From: Vibrio sinus | Lineage (GTDB): Bacteria; Pseudomonadota; Gammaproteobacteria; Enterobacterales; Vibrionaceae | Length of the DNA stretch: 64,000 nucleotides | Reading direction: 5' to 3' | Assembly (NCBI RefSeq): GCF_023634645.1 | Contig: NZ_JAMKMR010000003.1 | Coordinates: 1-64,000 of the forward strand | In this document: one piece after another, positions 30,051 through 39,993 of the stretch | Numbering within the stretch: position 1 is the stretch's first letter | How the letters are laid out: every line of letters starts with the position of its first letter | Translations under genes and position numbers: made by a program | Notes under the pieces: generated by a model | The model's input: only the letters and a program-made list of their open reading frames with translations | Told to the model about the DNA's origin: nothing | The model's database searches: none

Positions 30051-30354
30051 AATCGGCTACTTATTGTTGTCAGCATTTCCACTAAGTATACCCAAGTTCA
30101 CTTTGTAAGGTAGCGGCGAAATGCACGATTATGCAGCATCACACAAGCCGTTACGCTTTCTCTCACTTAAGCTACTCCCTTTGTCTAATCCTCGAAAAGT
30201 TGTAAAAAGGGGGAAGGGGAGCCGTTCTCGTTTATATTACGGTATAGGAAAATTTGAGACAGGCTTGTAAGTGGGCGCATTGACCATCTAAAAAATCGAG
30301 TTCAACCCGCCCACAACACGCTGTAGATAGTGGACCAAGTTTAAGGACATACAT
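30051..30354. other. Intergenic region with half-copy of the TATACCCAAGT repeat
   Basis: A single arm of the repeat family lies at 30086-30097. No gene is supported. The amylase start at 30355 has an AAGGAC ribosome binding site. Confidence 0.5.
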
Positions 30355-31731
30355 ATGCAATTTAACAACTTGAGTCGTACGAAAAATACGAATGTGATAC
30401 TGCATGCGTTTGACTGGCCATATCGATTAGTGGCAGAGCATGCAGAAAAAATTGCCCAATCAGGGTATAAATCGGTGCTAATTTCTCCACCAGTTAAATC
30501 AATGAAAACCTCTATTGGCACCCCGTGGTGGCAGCGCTATCAACCAACTGACTACCGAGTGATAGAAAATCAGTTAGGCGACACCTTGGATTTAAAGCAC
30601 ATGATTGATGCCTTGCTCCGCGAGGGTGTGTACACGTATGCCGATGTAGTGCTGAACCATATGGCTAATGAGTCGGATATGCGATCTGACCTGACTTACC
30701 CAAGCTGCGATGAGCAGCGCGCTTACCAAGATGAAAAAGATTATTACCAATCAATAAAACTGTTTGGTGATCTCAATGAGCCACTCTTTACGGAAACAGA
30801 TTTTGTTAAAGCATTTGGCATTAAAAATTGGAAAGATAAATGGCAAGTTCAACATGGCCGAATCACTGGGGGTCAACAGGATCCAGGTTTGCCTACTTTG
30901 CGAGAATGTGACCATGTGACAGAGCAACAAAGGCTGTATTTGAAAGCGTTAAAGCAATTAGGGGTGAAAGGGTTTCGGATTGACGCGGCTAAACACATCT
31001 CATTAAAGCAACTGCTCGATGTTTGGCAGCAAGACATCACTCAAGACACACATATCTTTGGTGAGATCATTACTGACGGGGGGGCTACCAAAGAAGAGTA
31101 TCAACTCTTTTTACAGCCATATTTGGAAAAAACCAGACTGGGCGCTTACGACTTCCCTTTATTTCAGACGATTTACCAAGCGCTTCAACCAGAAGGGTCG
31201 TTGAAATCTCTCGTCAATCCATATTGTTTTGGCCAAGCACTTTCTAAGAACCGAGCGGTGACTTTTGCAATCACACATGACATTCCAAATAATGATGTGT
31301 TTCGGGATTTGGTGATGCCCGAAGAGCTTGAATGGCTAGCTTACAGTTATATTTTGGGGCGCGATGGGGGTGTGCCGCTTATTTATACTGACTTAAACCC
31401 AAGCGGTATCTTAAATGGGCAACAAAAGCCTAGGTGGCAGGATATGTGGATGGACCCGCGTATGACAGCACGAGTTCATTTTCACAATGCTGTGCATGGC
31501 CAACCGATGGCAATGCAGCGAGTGACCGATACACTCATGGTGTTTAGCCGAGGCAATATGGGTTATGTCGCCATCAATAAATCGTGTTCAGACCATGAAA
31601 TATTGCTGCATAGTCATAGCCCCTTGCTGGAGCTACTGACTGGCGAAACCTATTCTCCCACAGAGGGCCAAATTTACGCTTCTATTCCACCTATGAGCAG
31701 TGCTCTGTATCTAGTTTGTTCCGAGAATTAG
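30355..31731 (+). CDS. Alpha-amylase family protein (GH13), cytoplasmic
   Basis: A 458-residue glycoside hydrolase family 13 protein. Conserved regions are readable: DVVLNHMAN, GFRIDAAKH with the nucleophilic aspartate, GEIIT with the acid/base glutamate, and ITHDIPNND with the transition-state aspartate. There is no signal peptide, so it probably acts on intracellular maltodextrins or glycogen. Its last 21 bases overlap the convergent gene at 31711. Confidence 0.9.
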   Translation: MQFNNLSRTKNTNVILHAFDWPYRLVAEHAEKIAQSGYKSVLISPPVKSMKTSIGTPWWQRYQPTDYRVIENQLGDTLDLKHMIDALLREGVYTYADVVLNHMANESDMRSDLTYPSCDEQRAYQDEKDYYQSIKLFGDLNEPLFTETDFVKAFGIKNWKDKWQVQHGRITGGQQDPGLPTLRECDHVTEQQRLYLKALKQLGVKGFRIDAAKHISLKQLLDVWQQDITQDTHIFGEIITDGGATKEEYQLFLQPYLEKTRLGAYDFPLFQTIYQALQPEGSLKSLVNPYCFGQALSKNRAVTFAITHDIPNNDVFRDLVMPEELEWLAYSYILGRDGGVPLIYTDLNPSGILNGQQKPRWQDMWMDPRMTARVHFHNAVHGQPMAMQRVTDTLMVFSRGNMGYVAINKSCSDHEILLHSHSPLLELLTGETYSPTEGQIYASIPPMSSALYLVCSEN

Positions 31732-32316
31732 TGTGTTGAGTGTCGTGAAGTCATCTTTGTTGCCGTCGAACAAATCGTTGATGACGCTTTGTTGGTTTGC
31801 TCCAGAAAGCAGGCGCTTTCGGGCTTCACGCACTTTTAATACGAGCTGGAACGGCTTAGGGATCGGGCCCTGTTGGCTTGGGCTCCAGTTGGTAATATGC
31901 TCCGATAGTGCGCTTAACGTGAGTTTGGGATCATAGGCGAGTATCTCGTGTTTGAGCACTTGAAGTAGGTGCTCAAGCTGAGCCTGTTCAATTTTTTTAT
32001 CCGCTAAACGCTTAAAAATTGCACGGCTGAGCTCGGATTCGGTAACGTAGCCCGCGTTTTGAGGAAAGAGTGCTTTCAGACGGCAAGAGAAATCAATACG
32101 CTGTGTGACAGATTGAGGAAAAAAGGACAATGAGGACAAGCAATCGAATGGAATCCATATGCTTTGCCCCGGCTCAACCGCGTATTCTTTTTTTCCTAAT
32201 CGCAACAGCACCAAGCCACTTTCAACTCGTATCAAAGAGTGTTTGAGCACTTTTTTTCGAGGTGTGGTCGTTAAAAATTCGAATGACTGTAGCTGGTGTT
32301 GGATAGCGTAATGCAT
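31711..32316 (-). CDS. AraC-like sensor protein with poorly conserved DNA-binding end
   Basis: A 201-residue protein. The N-terminal half looks like the cupin sensor of AraC regulators (LIRVESGLVLLRLGKKEYAV ... GQSIWIPFDCLSSLSFFP). The C-terminal half aligns only loosely with AraC helices (LTLSALSEHI ... KVREARKRLLSGANQQSVI) and is short: only one full helix-turn-helix region seems to remain. It may be a degenerate regulator of the convergent amylase gene. The start at 32316 has a GAGAG site. Confidence 0.6.
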   Translation of the reverse strand: MHYAIQHQLQSFEFLTTTPRKKVLKHSLIRVESGLVLLRLGKKEYAVEPGQSIWIPFDCLSSLSFFPQSVTQRIDFSCRLKALFPQNAGYVTESELSRAIFKRLADKKIEQAQLEHLLQVLKHEILAYDPKLTLSALSEHITNWSPSQQGPIPKPFQLVLKVREARKRLLSGANQQSVINDLFDGNKDDFTTLNTLILGTN

Positions 32317-32495
32317 AAGCACTCTCGTTGAAATCACAGGGCGCTAAGGATAGCTTGTGGTGTGGCAAATTCCAACAGGCTGGTAGAAAAACTATTAACT
32401 TATGGTCTGACCAGTGACAATGCAACTGCAATAATGCTGCGAACTGGCGCTTCTATGCGTAGAATAGGCCAGCTTTTTATTGTATGTAGTGAAAA

Positions 32496-33599
32496 ATGAC
32501 TTCTAAGACAGACCCATATATAGAAATACGTCCTTATAATGACGATGAAATCCCAGCGGCGATTGGCCGCCTTATTAACGATGAAGAGTTTATCGACGCG
32601 ATATTGCAGCATCGATTCTCCAACCATGCGAAATGGTTTAAGGCGTTAATGGCTCCATTTGTCAAAATCTATTTAAAGCTGAAGTGGGCAAAGTTAAACT
32701 CAGTGGAATCTATCCAGTTAGAAGTCAAAAAATACCTTGAAGCGACGCTGGATTCGACGACAGATGGCCTAACCTATAGTGGCCTCGAAAAACTCGATAA
32801 AGAGACCGCGTATCTTTTCGTCTCCAATCACCGTGATATTGCGATGGACCCAGCCCTGGTAAACTATGGTTTACATATGTCGGGAATGAAAACGGTTAGA
32901 ATCGCCATCGGTGATAACTTGCTTAAGAAACCGTGTGCCACCGAGCTGATGAAACTGAACAAAAGTTTTATTGTAAAACGTTCATCAAAAGGCCCACGTG
33001 AAATGATGAAAGCCTTAGGAACGCTATCCTCTTATATCAAGCACTCTTTAGATACAGGAAACTCCATTTGGATTGCGCAAAGAGAAGGTCGTGCTAAAGA
33101 TGGCAACGACTTTACCGATCCGGCTATCCTCAAGATGTTCCATGTTGAAGGAAGGCGCGCAAAACTTTCGTTTCCTGAGTACATCAAATCGTTAAAAATC
33201 GTGCCTGTTGCTATCTCGTATGAGAACGATCCTTGTGATATGGCGAAAGCACTGGAGCTTTACGAGAAAGCGCATAGTGGCAGTTACGAAAAAAGTGAAT
33301 TTGAAGATATCGAAAGCATTGTGCAAGGTATCGTTGGTTACAAAGGCCGAGTGCATGTTGCGTTTGGTGATGTTATCGATCAGGATTTCGAGACGCCTGA
33401 AGCGTTGGCTGAAGAGCTGGATCGCCAAATTCACGATAAATATAAACTCTTCCCAATCAACTATTTGGCGGCTAAGCAAGAGCAAGACGTTAAAGAGGGC
33501 GTCAAAGCCAAATTAGACGCCAAGCTTAAAGAATTGCCAGAAGGCGCGAAGCAATACCTTCTCGATAGCTACGCAAATCCGGTTAAAAACCAAGCTTAA
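32496..33599 (+). CDS. 1-acylglycerol-3-phosphate acyltransferase-like (PlsC) protein
   Basis: A 367-residue acyltransferase. The HX4D catalytic motif is SNHRDIAMDP (about residues 110-119), followed by the glycerol-phosphate-binding region and IWIAQREGRAKDGND (about 188-202), which corresponds to the EGTRS block. The protein is longer than PlsC (about 245 residues), with extra N- and C-terminal domains. It resembles the larger bacterial glycerol acyltransferases of unclear substrate. Confidence 0.85.
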   Translation: MTSKTDPYIEIRPYNDDEIPAAIGRLINDEEFIDAILQHRFSNHAKWFKALMAPFVKIYLKLKWAKLNSVESIQLEVKKYLEATLDSTTDGLTYSGLEKLDKETAYLFVSNHRDIAMDPALVNYGLHMSGMKTVRIAIGDNLLKKPCATELMKLNKSFIVKRSSKGPREMMKALGTLSSYIKHSLDTGNSIWIAQREGRAKDGNDFTDPAILKMFHVEGRRAKLSFPEYIKSLKIVPVAISYENDPCDMAKALELYEKAHSGSYEKSEFEDIESIVQGIVGYKGRVHVAFGDVIDQDFETPEALAEELDRQIHDKYKLFPINYLAAKQEQDVKEGVKAKLDAKLKELPEGAKQYLLDSYANPVKNQA

Positions 33600-33641
33600 A
33601 CTTTTTAAATCTGCCCGCTTTTGGGTACGATTACATGTTAC

Positions 33642-33669
33642 GAAGGAGCCAAGTAGCTCCTTCTTTTTT
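33642..33669 (+). terminator. Intrinsic terminator after acyltransferase
   Basis: GAAGGAGC (33642-33649) pairs with GCTCCTTC (33656-33663), followed by six T residues. It ends three bases before the stop of the convergent aldolase gene. Confidence 0.88.
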
Positions 33670-33672
33670 ATC

Positions 33673-34317
33673 TCAGTCTTGCTTTAAGCCATAAGTGGTA
33701 AATTTGGCGAGCACGATATCCATTTCTTCTTTAGACAATGTAGGCACTGGGGTTTGAACAGTAGAAACCGTCAAATACATCTTGGCCAGCACTTCCACTT
33801 CGTTTGCCAACCACAATGCTTTTTCTAAATTGGCCTCCATTGCGATCATGCCATGATGTTGCATTAAAATCGCTTTGCTTTGCTTCATACCTTCCGCGAC
33901 ATCGCGAGCCAGCTCTGGTGTCCCGAAGGTCGAGTAGGGGATACACGGGATATGATCGCTGCCCGATACCGCAACCATGTAGTGAAGTGGAGGAATCGAG
34001 CGATTGAGAATCGCGACTGCCGTTGCGTTAACCGCGTGAGTATGAACCACCGCATTCAGCTCAGGCCTTGATTGATAACAGGCCAAGTGGAAATGCCATT
34101 CGCTCGACGGCAACTTGCCAGCTTCCGCATTGCCAAACTCGTCGATGAACACGATGTCATTTGGCGAAAGCTTAGAATAAGCGGCACCACTGGGTGTAAT
34201 TAGCATGCCATTTTCATATCTAGCGCTCACGTTACCTGAGCTACCATGGTTTATCCCTAGAGCGTTCATTTCTAAGCAGGCATCGATGATTTCCTGCGAA
34301 AGTTGTTCTCGGTACAT
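33673..34317 (-). CDS. Class II aldolase, probable 5-(methylthio)ribulose-1-phosphate aldolase
   Basis: A 214-residue zinc aldolase of the FucA/AraD fold. Metal histidines are in VVHTHAVNATA (about residues 91-101) and in the later QHHGMIAM block (about 150-157); the catalytic acid is in the SSEWHFH region (about 75). Located directly after mtnK and mtnA, it matches the Ald2 position of the DHAP shunt, cleaving 5-(methylthio)ribulose-1-phosphate or 5-deoxyribulose-1-phosphate to DHAP and an aldehyde. The methionine-salvage enzymes MtnB/MtnC/MtnD are not seen nearby. The start has AGGAG. Confidence 0.85.
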   Translation of the reverse strand: MYREQLSQEIIDACLEMNALGINHGSSGNVSARYENGMLITPSGAAYSKLSPNDIVFIDEFGNAEAGKLPSSEWHFHLACYQSRPELNAVVHTHAVNATAVAILNRSIPPLHYMVAVSGSDHIPCIPYSTFGTPELARDVAEGMKQSKAILMQHHGMIAMEANLEKALWLANEVEVLAKMYLTVSTVQTPVPTLSKEEMDIVLAKFTTYGLKQD

Positions 34318-34398
34318 ATATCTCCTAGCTTGTGACGCCTTTGGCGTTCATTATGATTAGGTAAAGTGGTGGTCATTCCCTTTTAGAGAATAAGCCTG

Positions 34399-35496
34399 TC
34401 AGCGAATAAATTTATCCGCAAACAAGGTTGCCATCGCATCTTGATTCGCAGCGCATACTCCCCGCTCGGTAATAAGCCCTGTGATGTATTTTGCCGGGGT
34501 TACATCAAAGGCGTAATTGCCGCATGGTGTCCCTTCAGGTGCCGTGTTGACCGATATTCGATGACCTTGAGTGTCTAAGCCGTACACATGGGATTGCTCG
34601 TCGCCGGATCTTTGCTCTATGGGGATCTCTTTAATGCCATCAGACGTGCTCCAATCTATGGTTGGAGAAGGTAGGGCGACATAAAATGGCACCTTGTTGT
34701 CATAGGCTGCCAGTGCTTTTAAGTAAGTACCAATCTTATTGCACACATCGCCTTTGGATGTGGTTCGATCGGATCCCACAATACAGAGATCAACTTCGCC
34801 ATGCTGCATTAAGTGACCACCAGCATTATCGGCGATTAAGGTGTGTGGGACGCCATGAGCGCCCAGTTCAAATGCCGTCAGTAGACCTTGATTTCTTGGC
34901 CGTGTTTCATCGACCCAAACATGAACATTAATACCTGCTTCATGGGCTTTGTAGATGGGAGATAAGGCGGTGCCCCAATCGACGGTTGCGAGCCATCCCG
35001 CATTACAATGAGTCAGAATATTGATTGTGCTGCCTGCAGGTTTATTCGCGGCGATATCTTTAATGATATCTAAACCATGCTCGCCAATACGTTCGCACAG
35101 TTGGACGTCTTCATCGGCGATGTCTTCTGCTAATTGGTAAGCAACTTCCGTCCTCTGATTTGGCGCGGTGTCTGCCAATAGGTTGCGTACTCTATCCAAT
35201 GCCCATTTGAGGTTGATGGCTGTGGGCCGAGTTTTTATCAAGGTTTGATAACAAGTGTTGAGGGCGTCATCACTGGCATCTTCTTTCATTCCCAAAGCCA
35301 TTCCGTAAGCCGCCACCGCTCCGATTAATGGTGCGCCGCGAACCCACATATCTTTAATCGCGGTAGCCGCCATAGACATCGACGTTAGCTGAATGATATT
35401 GAATTCAAATGGCAGTTTAGTTTGGTCGAGTATTTCTACACTAAAACCATCTTTCGCCAGCCAAACAGAGCGGTAATGTTTATTGTTAATTATCAT
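34399..35496 (-). CDS. mtnA: 5-(methylthio)ribose-1-phosphate isomerase
   Basis: A 365-residue enzyme of the eIF2B-alpha family. [17 protein letters not shown] (about residues 54-70) and the catalytic region [17 protein letters not shown] (about 162-178), with the conserved cysteine, identify MtnA. It isomerises 5-methylthioribose-1-phosphate to the ribulose form; homologues also act on 5-deoxyribose-1-phosphate. It lies eight bases after mtnK. Confidence 0.95.
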   Translation of the reverse strand: MIINNKHYRSVWLAKDGFSVEILDQTKLPFEFNIIQLTSMSMAATAIKDMWVRGAPLIGAVAAYGMALGMKEDASDDALNTCYQTLIKTRPTAINLKWALDRVRNLLADTAPNQRTEVAYQLAEDIADEDVQLCERIGEHGLDIIKDIAANKPAGSTINILTHCNAGWLATVDWGTALSPIYKAHEAGINVHVWVDETRPRNQGLLTAFELGAHGVPHTLIADNAGGHLMQHGEVDLCIVGSDRTTSKGDVCNKIGTYLKALAAYDNKVPFYVALPSPTIDWSTSDGIKEIPIEQRSGDEQSHVYGLDTQGHRISVNTAPEGTPCGNYAFDVTPAKYITGLITERGVCAANQDAMATLFADKFIR

Positions 35497-35504
35497 CGTA
35501 ATCC

Positions 35505-36791
35505 CTAGATACTTTGCGCGAACAGGTGAACTGCATTGAGATCTTGATAGTTTTTCGCATTCACGATTAACTCTCTTGCTAACTTAAGTGCGCGCCGCTC
35601 ACAGGTAGCTCGCAAATCGGCATTTGGAATGTCGTTGAAATCAGCGACGCCAGCGAAGCCGATGATGCGGCGGTTTATTTCCAAACCAGCATTAACCAAG
35701 GTGTCTTCAAATAAGGTTTCTATAAACACAGATTGAGCGTGGTGAAGGGCACGTTGACCTAAGTGGTTTTGATAAATTTCAGTTGGGAAAGCATCACCTT
35801 GGGATTTGTTATTCCAAAGTTGAAGAAAGCCCGTTGTAAATACTTTCCAAGTTGTCGAAATTTGCTCAGCCAACCACTGTTGTTCTTGCTCGCATTGTTG
35901 AAGGTCTTCTTGCCAGCCAGGACGAGCGAAATAAGCCAAAAATAAGTTGCCTATGTAGTTTCCAATATCAAACGCCATTGGGCCCATAAAGCCAAACTCC
36001 GGGTCGATCACTTTGGTATCCGTTTCTGTCACCATGATGGAGCCGGAGTGGAGATCGCCATGCAGTAAGGCCTGAGCTTCGGTCATAAATTTGAATTTAT
36101 AACGCATCGCCACTTGAATCATCTCTTCATCTTGCCAAATTTGCTTGATATCGTTATCAAGTTGCGGCGATGTCCAATTATTTCTCTCCGCATCGTAATA
36201 TGGCTCTGTAAAAATCAGGTCTTCAGTAATCTTACACAGTTCATGATTGGGAGCGAACCTAGATACTAGTGCCTTTTTTTCCTGGGCATTCATACCGATA
36301 TCGGAAGTATGAAACAGCGTTCTCGCGAGAAAAGTGCCTATAGATTCTGCTAAGTTTGGAAATTGCTTCCCGCCAATTAACTCTTTGCGCAAAATAACAT
36401 GGGGAGTTAAGTATTTCATGACGCATATGGCTTGTTCTTCATCATAGAAATACACCTCTGGCACCAAATCATAGCTGGCAAAACGCGCTGAGGTTTCAAG
36501 AGAGTGATATTCAAAATAAGCCCTATCAAGGGAGAGCTGCCAACTTTCCCCAGCCGCTCGTACATAAGGCAATGCTTGTTTTACAACAATGGATTTTTCC
36601 AGACCTTGTACGATAAAGACAAGGTTGAGATTTCCATCACCGACTTCTTTGACCGTCCAATCTTCTGGATTTCCACCAAGCTGTATATGAGCAGGAAGAT
36701 TTTGCTCTAAATATAGAGGTAGGGTTTCGCAGGTTTGAGGCTGATAATTGTGGTTCTTTGAAGGACAAGGTGGAGAAGCCTGATATGACAT
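35505..36791 (-). CDS. mtnK: 5-(methylthio)ribose kinase
   Basis: A 428-residue kinase of the aminoglycoside phosphotransferase fold. The catalytic loop [13 protein letters not shown] (about residues 244-256) and the metal-binding [20 protein letters not shown] (about 264-283) fit MtnK. It phosphorylates 5-methylthioribose released from methylthioadenosine. First gene of a three-gene operon with mtnA and the aldolase. The ATG at 36791 has AAGGG at suitable distance; an in-frame start nine codons upstream lacks a site. Confidence 0.93.
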   Translation of the reverse strand: MSYQASPPCPSKNHNYQPQTCETLPLYLEQNLPAHIQLGGNPEDWTVKEVGDGNLNLVFIVQGLEKSIVVKQALPYVRAAGESWQLSLDRAYFEYHSLETSARFASYDLVPEVYFYDEEQAICVMKYLTPHVILRKELIGGKQFPNLAESIGTFLARTLFHTSDIGMNAQEKKALVSRFAPNHELCKITEDLIFTEPYYDAERNNWTSPQLDNDIKQIWQDEEMIQVAMRYKFKFMTEAQALLHGDLHSGSIMVTETDTKVIDPEFGFMGPMAFDIGNYIGNLFLAYFARPGWQEDLQQCEQEQQWLAEQISTTWKVFTTGFLQLWNNKSQGDAFPTEIYQNHLGQRALHHAQSVFIETLFEDTLVNAGLEINRRIIGFAGVADFNDIPNADLRATCERRALKLARELIVNAKNYQDLNAVHLFAQSI

Positions 36792-36947
36792 TTCAATGAC
36801 CCTTATTCGTTCTATCAATGTGATTCACTCAATACATGTATGTCAGGAGTGTATCGCTAATTGGTTGACTTTAAAGGCAGTCTATCAAATTGTGTCTGAC
36901 GTTCAACTTGTGGGAGCGACTCTTAGAGTGAAAGCGGATTTACCACT

Positions 36948-37562
36948 TTAACGAGCCACCGCCCCCCCAAGCGTTAAGTTTGTGGGCCATTTCGATATGG
37001 GATTGCCACCTAGATAGATGTTGCCACGTACCGTCATGGTATCTGGAAAAGTGCGGATAGCAGATCCACCAATATATAAATTTCCTTCTACAACGATCCC
37101 ATTTGGTAGCTCTTTCAACGGCGTTCGTATCACACTTAGATCCCCTTTGACCTGCATGCGAGCGGGTAAGCGCTCTAGTGGCGTGTCGGTAAAGTTGAGA
37201 AATCCACCAACTTGTACTCCGCTTTGCCATCGTTTAATTTTGCTTCCCAGTAAATTCGCATAACCCTTGATTTTGACGCCTGCGGGTATAGAACTTAACT
37301 CACTATTAGAGGCATTGAGGTTACCTTTGATGTCAATATTGGCGGGAAGTGACTTAATGGGAGTTTCAGATATGTTTAAGTTTCCCTTGACGACTAAGCC
37401 ATCAGGCAGGGAATCAAATGGCTTGTCTCTAAGATCAAGGTTTCCATAGTTGTCGAGGTAGTTGAGCATCTGGTATTTGTCTATCCCTTGGGCAAAGGAT
37501 AAAGGAGATAGGAGTGACAAGGAGAAAAAAAGAACAGTGGACAGTCTTAAACGCTTCGCCAT
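36948..37562 (-). CDS. Exported protein with short leucine-rich-like repeats
   Basis: A 204-residue protein with a signal peptide (ending SPLSFAQG, about residue 26). From about residue 42 it consists of seven or eight 20-21 residue repeats of the form LPxGLxVKGNLxIxxTPIKS. The regular spacing suggests a solenoid or beta-helix facing the periplasm or cell surface. Similar repeats occur in leucine-rich repeat proteins; no catalytic residues are seen. The gene is isolated. Confidence 0.75.
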   Translation of the reverse strand: MAKRLRLSTVLFFSLSLLSPLSFAQGIDKYQMLNYLDNYGNLDLRDKPFDSLPDGLVVKGNLNISETPIKSLPANIDIKGNLNASNSELSSIPAGVKIKGYANLLGSKIKRWQSGVQVGGFLNFTDTPLERLPARMQVKGDLSVIRTPLKELPNGIVVEGNLYIGGSAIRTFPDTMTVRGNIYLGGNPISKWPTNLTLGGAVAR

Positions 37563-38310
37563 AATCCATTACGCAGTAAAAGCCGGGTAAGGTAAGTATA
37601 CCCAAGTCTGACTTTTATACCCAAAGAATAAGATTCAATGCACTATACCCAGAAGCCTAACATGAAAGATTTGATTGGTTTGCTAGCATGGATGTGTTTC
37701 TTTTTTATGACGCATTTATTAAAAAATTAGCTGGTTTGTTTGCTGTTTGACCCACAAAAGTCAAGACTTGAAACGATATCTTCATTTTTTATTACAACGC
37801 AAATTTTATTTAGTGTGCTACTAACTTCATACTACACATTGTCGCGTTTGAACATCATCAATATTGATAACCATAATTTCTATAAGGCTACTAATAGACA
37901 AAAGGAGAGTGATACTACGGGAAATGGTAAACTGTTAATTTGTTTTAAAATCAATTAGATGTGAATTTTTATTCTGCAGTTTGTTCTGTATGAGGAGCGA
38001 TGGCTTGAGAGGTTAGATAAGGAATCCCGGAATAAAACTGGCAAAAAATACTCGTCATAAATCCTAAATAGAATTGTCATAATTAATCAGTTGGTTGCTA
38101 TTTGTTTATTATCCGTACGGTTTCAATAAGTTTTAAAAATGAAAGCACAGATTTACCCCCTGATTCTTGCTCATTGCTAGGTGTACATTGTACGAAAACG
38201 TAGTGACTACTCTTGATGTTAAGTCATTTATATGATTCATCCAAGAGACGTCGGTACATAATCAACATCATCTGCATAAAGATGAAAGAAAGTAAAGAAG
38301 AGCCAGAACC
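37563..38310. other. Long AT-rich intergenic region with TATACCCAA repeats
   Basis: Two copies of TATACCCAA lie in direct orientation at 37597-37605 and 37618-37626, related to the dispersed palindromes. An open frame at 37740-37958 is not convincing: low complexity and no ribosome binding site. Nothing else is recognised. Confidence 0.5.
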
Positions 38311-38778
38311 ATGCCAAAACGTAGTAAAGAAGATACCGAAATTACAATTCGGAAGATCACGGATGCGGTTGTGGACCAACTAATCAGATTGGGCTACGAC
38401 AATATGTCCTACACGACACTGAGTCAGCAAACGGGTGTTTCACGGACAGGTATTAGTCACCACTTTCCCAAGAAAACTGATTTCACGGCAGCTTTAGATG
38501 GGCGGATATTCAAAATGTTCGTAGAGCATTTGGATTTTGAAAATACATTACAGGATTTTGCGAAAAGTTGGATGTCGGCTTTGAACAATAATGAGTTTGT
38601 AGCACTGCTTAAATTGCTATTCCATCATATTGTTTCAACCGGTCCAGTACACGAATTTGCGGAGAAAGGTGTCGATAGATTATACAAATCAGTACAAACA
38701 CAATTTGGTGAGTTGAGCGATCAAGAGCTGGATTTGTTGCTTGGCAAGTCGTTAGTGAAGATGAGTCAGCGCTCGTAA
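38311..38778 (+). CDS. TetR-like transcriptional regulator
   Basis: A 155-residue protein, short for TetR proteins (about 190-210). The N-terminal DNA-binding helix-turn-helix is clear (YTTLSQQTGVSRTGISHHFP, about residues 35-54). The ligand domain is compact (about 90 residues). A strong terminator follows. The gene is isolated, so the target is unknown. Confidence 0.8.
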   Translation: MPKRSKEDTEITIRKITDAVVDQLIRLGYDNMSYTTLSQQTGVSRTGISHHFPKKTDFTAALDGRIFKMFVEHLDFENTLQDFAKSWMSALNNNEFVALLKLLFHHIVSTGPVHEFAEKGVDRLYKSVQTQFGELSDQELDLLLGKSLVKMSQRS

Positions 38779-38800
38779 CGCCTATTACTCTTCGAGATGA

Positions 38801-38834
38801 AAGCCCATTTAGAGCCGTTCTAGATGGGCTTTTT
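38801..38834 (+). terminator. Intrinsic terminator after tetR-like gene
   Basis: AGCCCAT...TAGA (38802-38813) pairs with TCTA...ATGGGCT (38819-38830), followed by TTTTT. Confidence 0.88.
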
Positions 38835-38988
38835 GTTGTCTTAACTTAGATCTGGAGTGAGAAAACGATAGCCTATCTTTCAATCCCTTCAGAATTAATT
38901 TTACCGAATTAATGCATTCAAAAAGCGCATTCTAGCCTTTCTGTTACACTCTATTTAATGGAATGAAAAAATAATAATAGGTGGATGC

Positions 38989-39993
38989 ATGACATACCCG
39001 GTTCTCATCTGTGACGATTCTGCACTTGCCAGAAAACAGATGGCTCGTTCTCTCCCCGACGCCTTAGGGGCAGACATCACCTTTGCTGTTCATGGATTGG
39101 ACGCATTAGAACAGCTAGACAATAACGACTTTAAGCTGATGTTTCTCGACTTAACCATGCCTGAACTGGATGGGTTTGGCACTTTGGAAGAAATGCAAGC
39201 GCGTGGAGACCAAACACCTGTGGTGGTCGTGTCAGGGGACATACAACCGAAAGCCAAAGAGCGAGTGTTAGGTTTAGGTGCAAAAGCGTTTATCCAAAAA
39301 CCTATCGATAAAGCGATACTGAAAGATGTACTGAAACAGTTGGTAGAGCCGCAGTCTGTTCCACAGGCAACGGTCACCCAAACGGTTCAGTTACCTGTGT
39401 TACGCAGACGCGATATCTATAAGGAAGTAGCAAACGTCGCCATTGGTCGCGCTGCTGATGCCCTGGCTCGCCACTTTGATGTGTTTGTCCACCTTCCACT
39501 CCCGCATGTGAACATCTTCGAAGTCAGTGAACTGCACATGGCGCTGCGTGACTTAGCCGAGAATGATCAAGTATCTGGTGTTTGCCAAGGGTTCAGTGGC
39601 GAAGGCATTGCAGGAGAGGCCTTAGTGTTACTCAGTGATTCGAGCGTGGCAGATCTGAAAAGGCTGATGAAAGTGCCTGCTGAAAGTGAAGAACTAGAGG
39701 AATTGGAGCTGCTTATGGATGTCTCGAACATTCTTGTTGGCTCGTTTTTAAATGGTCTTGGCGCTCAAGCTGAAGTACGTTTTTTCCAAAGCTCACCAGT
39801 GTTGCTTGGACAGCATATTTCGATTGACTCGGTTATCAACTCAACGACAGGATCATTTAAGAAAACCATGACCTTTGAGGTGAGTTATAGCATCGATAAA
39901 ACGTCCATTCGTTGCGATTTGCTGTTCATGTTTGTTGATGAATCCCTGCCGTTGCTTGACCATAAACTAGAATACTTGATGGAGGAATTCTGA
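38989..39993 (+). CDS. Response regulator with CheC/CheX-like output domain
   Basis: A 334-residue two-domain protein. Residues 1-125 form a receiver domain with acidic pocket DD (9-10), phosphorylated D54 (MFLDLTMPELDG) and K105-like conserved lysine (IQKPIDK). A linker leads to a CheC/CheX-like phosphatase fold (about 140-334; ELLMDVSNILVGSFLNGLG). Such proteins dephosphorylate or modulate chemotaxis-type response regulators. The PAS protein gene overlaps by one base. Confidence 0.88.
   Translation: MTYPVLICDDSALARKQMARSLPDALGADITFAVHGLDALEQLDNNDFKLMFLDLTMPELDGFGTLEEMQARGDQTPVVVVSGDIQPKAKERVLGLGAKAFIQKPIDKAILKDVLKQLVEPQSVPQATVTQTVQLPVLRRRDIYKEVANVAIGRAADALARHFDVFVHLPLPHVNIFEVSELHMALRDLAENDQVSGVCQGFSGEGIAGEALVLLSDSSVADLKRLMKVPAESEELEELELLMDVSNILVGSFLNGLGAQAEVRFFQSSPVLLGQHISIDSVINSTTGSFKKTMTFEVSYSIDKTSIRCDLLFMFVDESLPLLDHKLEYLMEEF

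Noticed and set aside
37740..37958. 72-codon plus-strand open frame
   Set aside because: Low-complexity composition, no ribosome binding site and no similarity seen.
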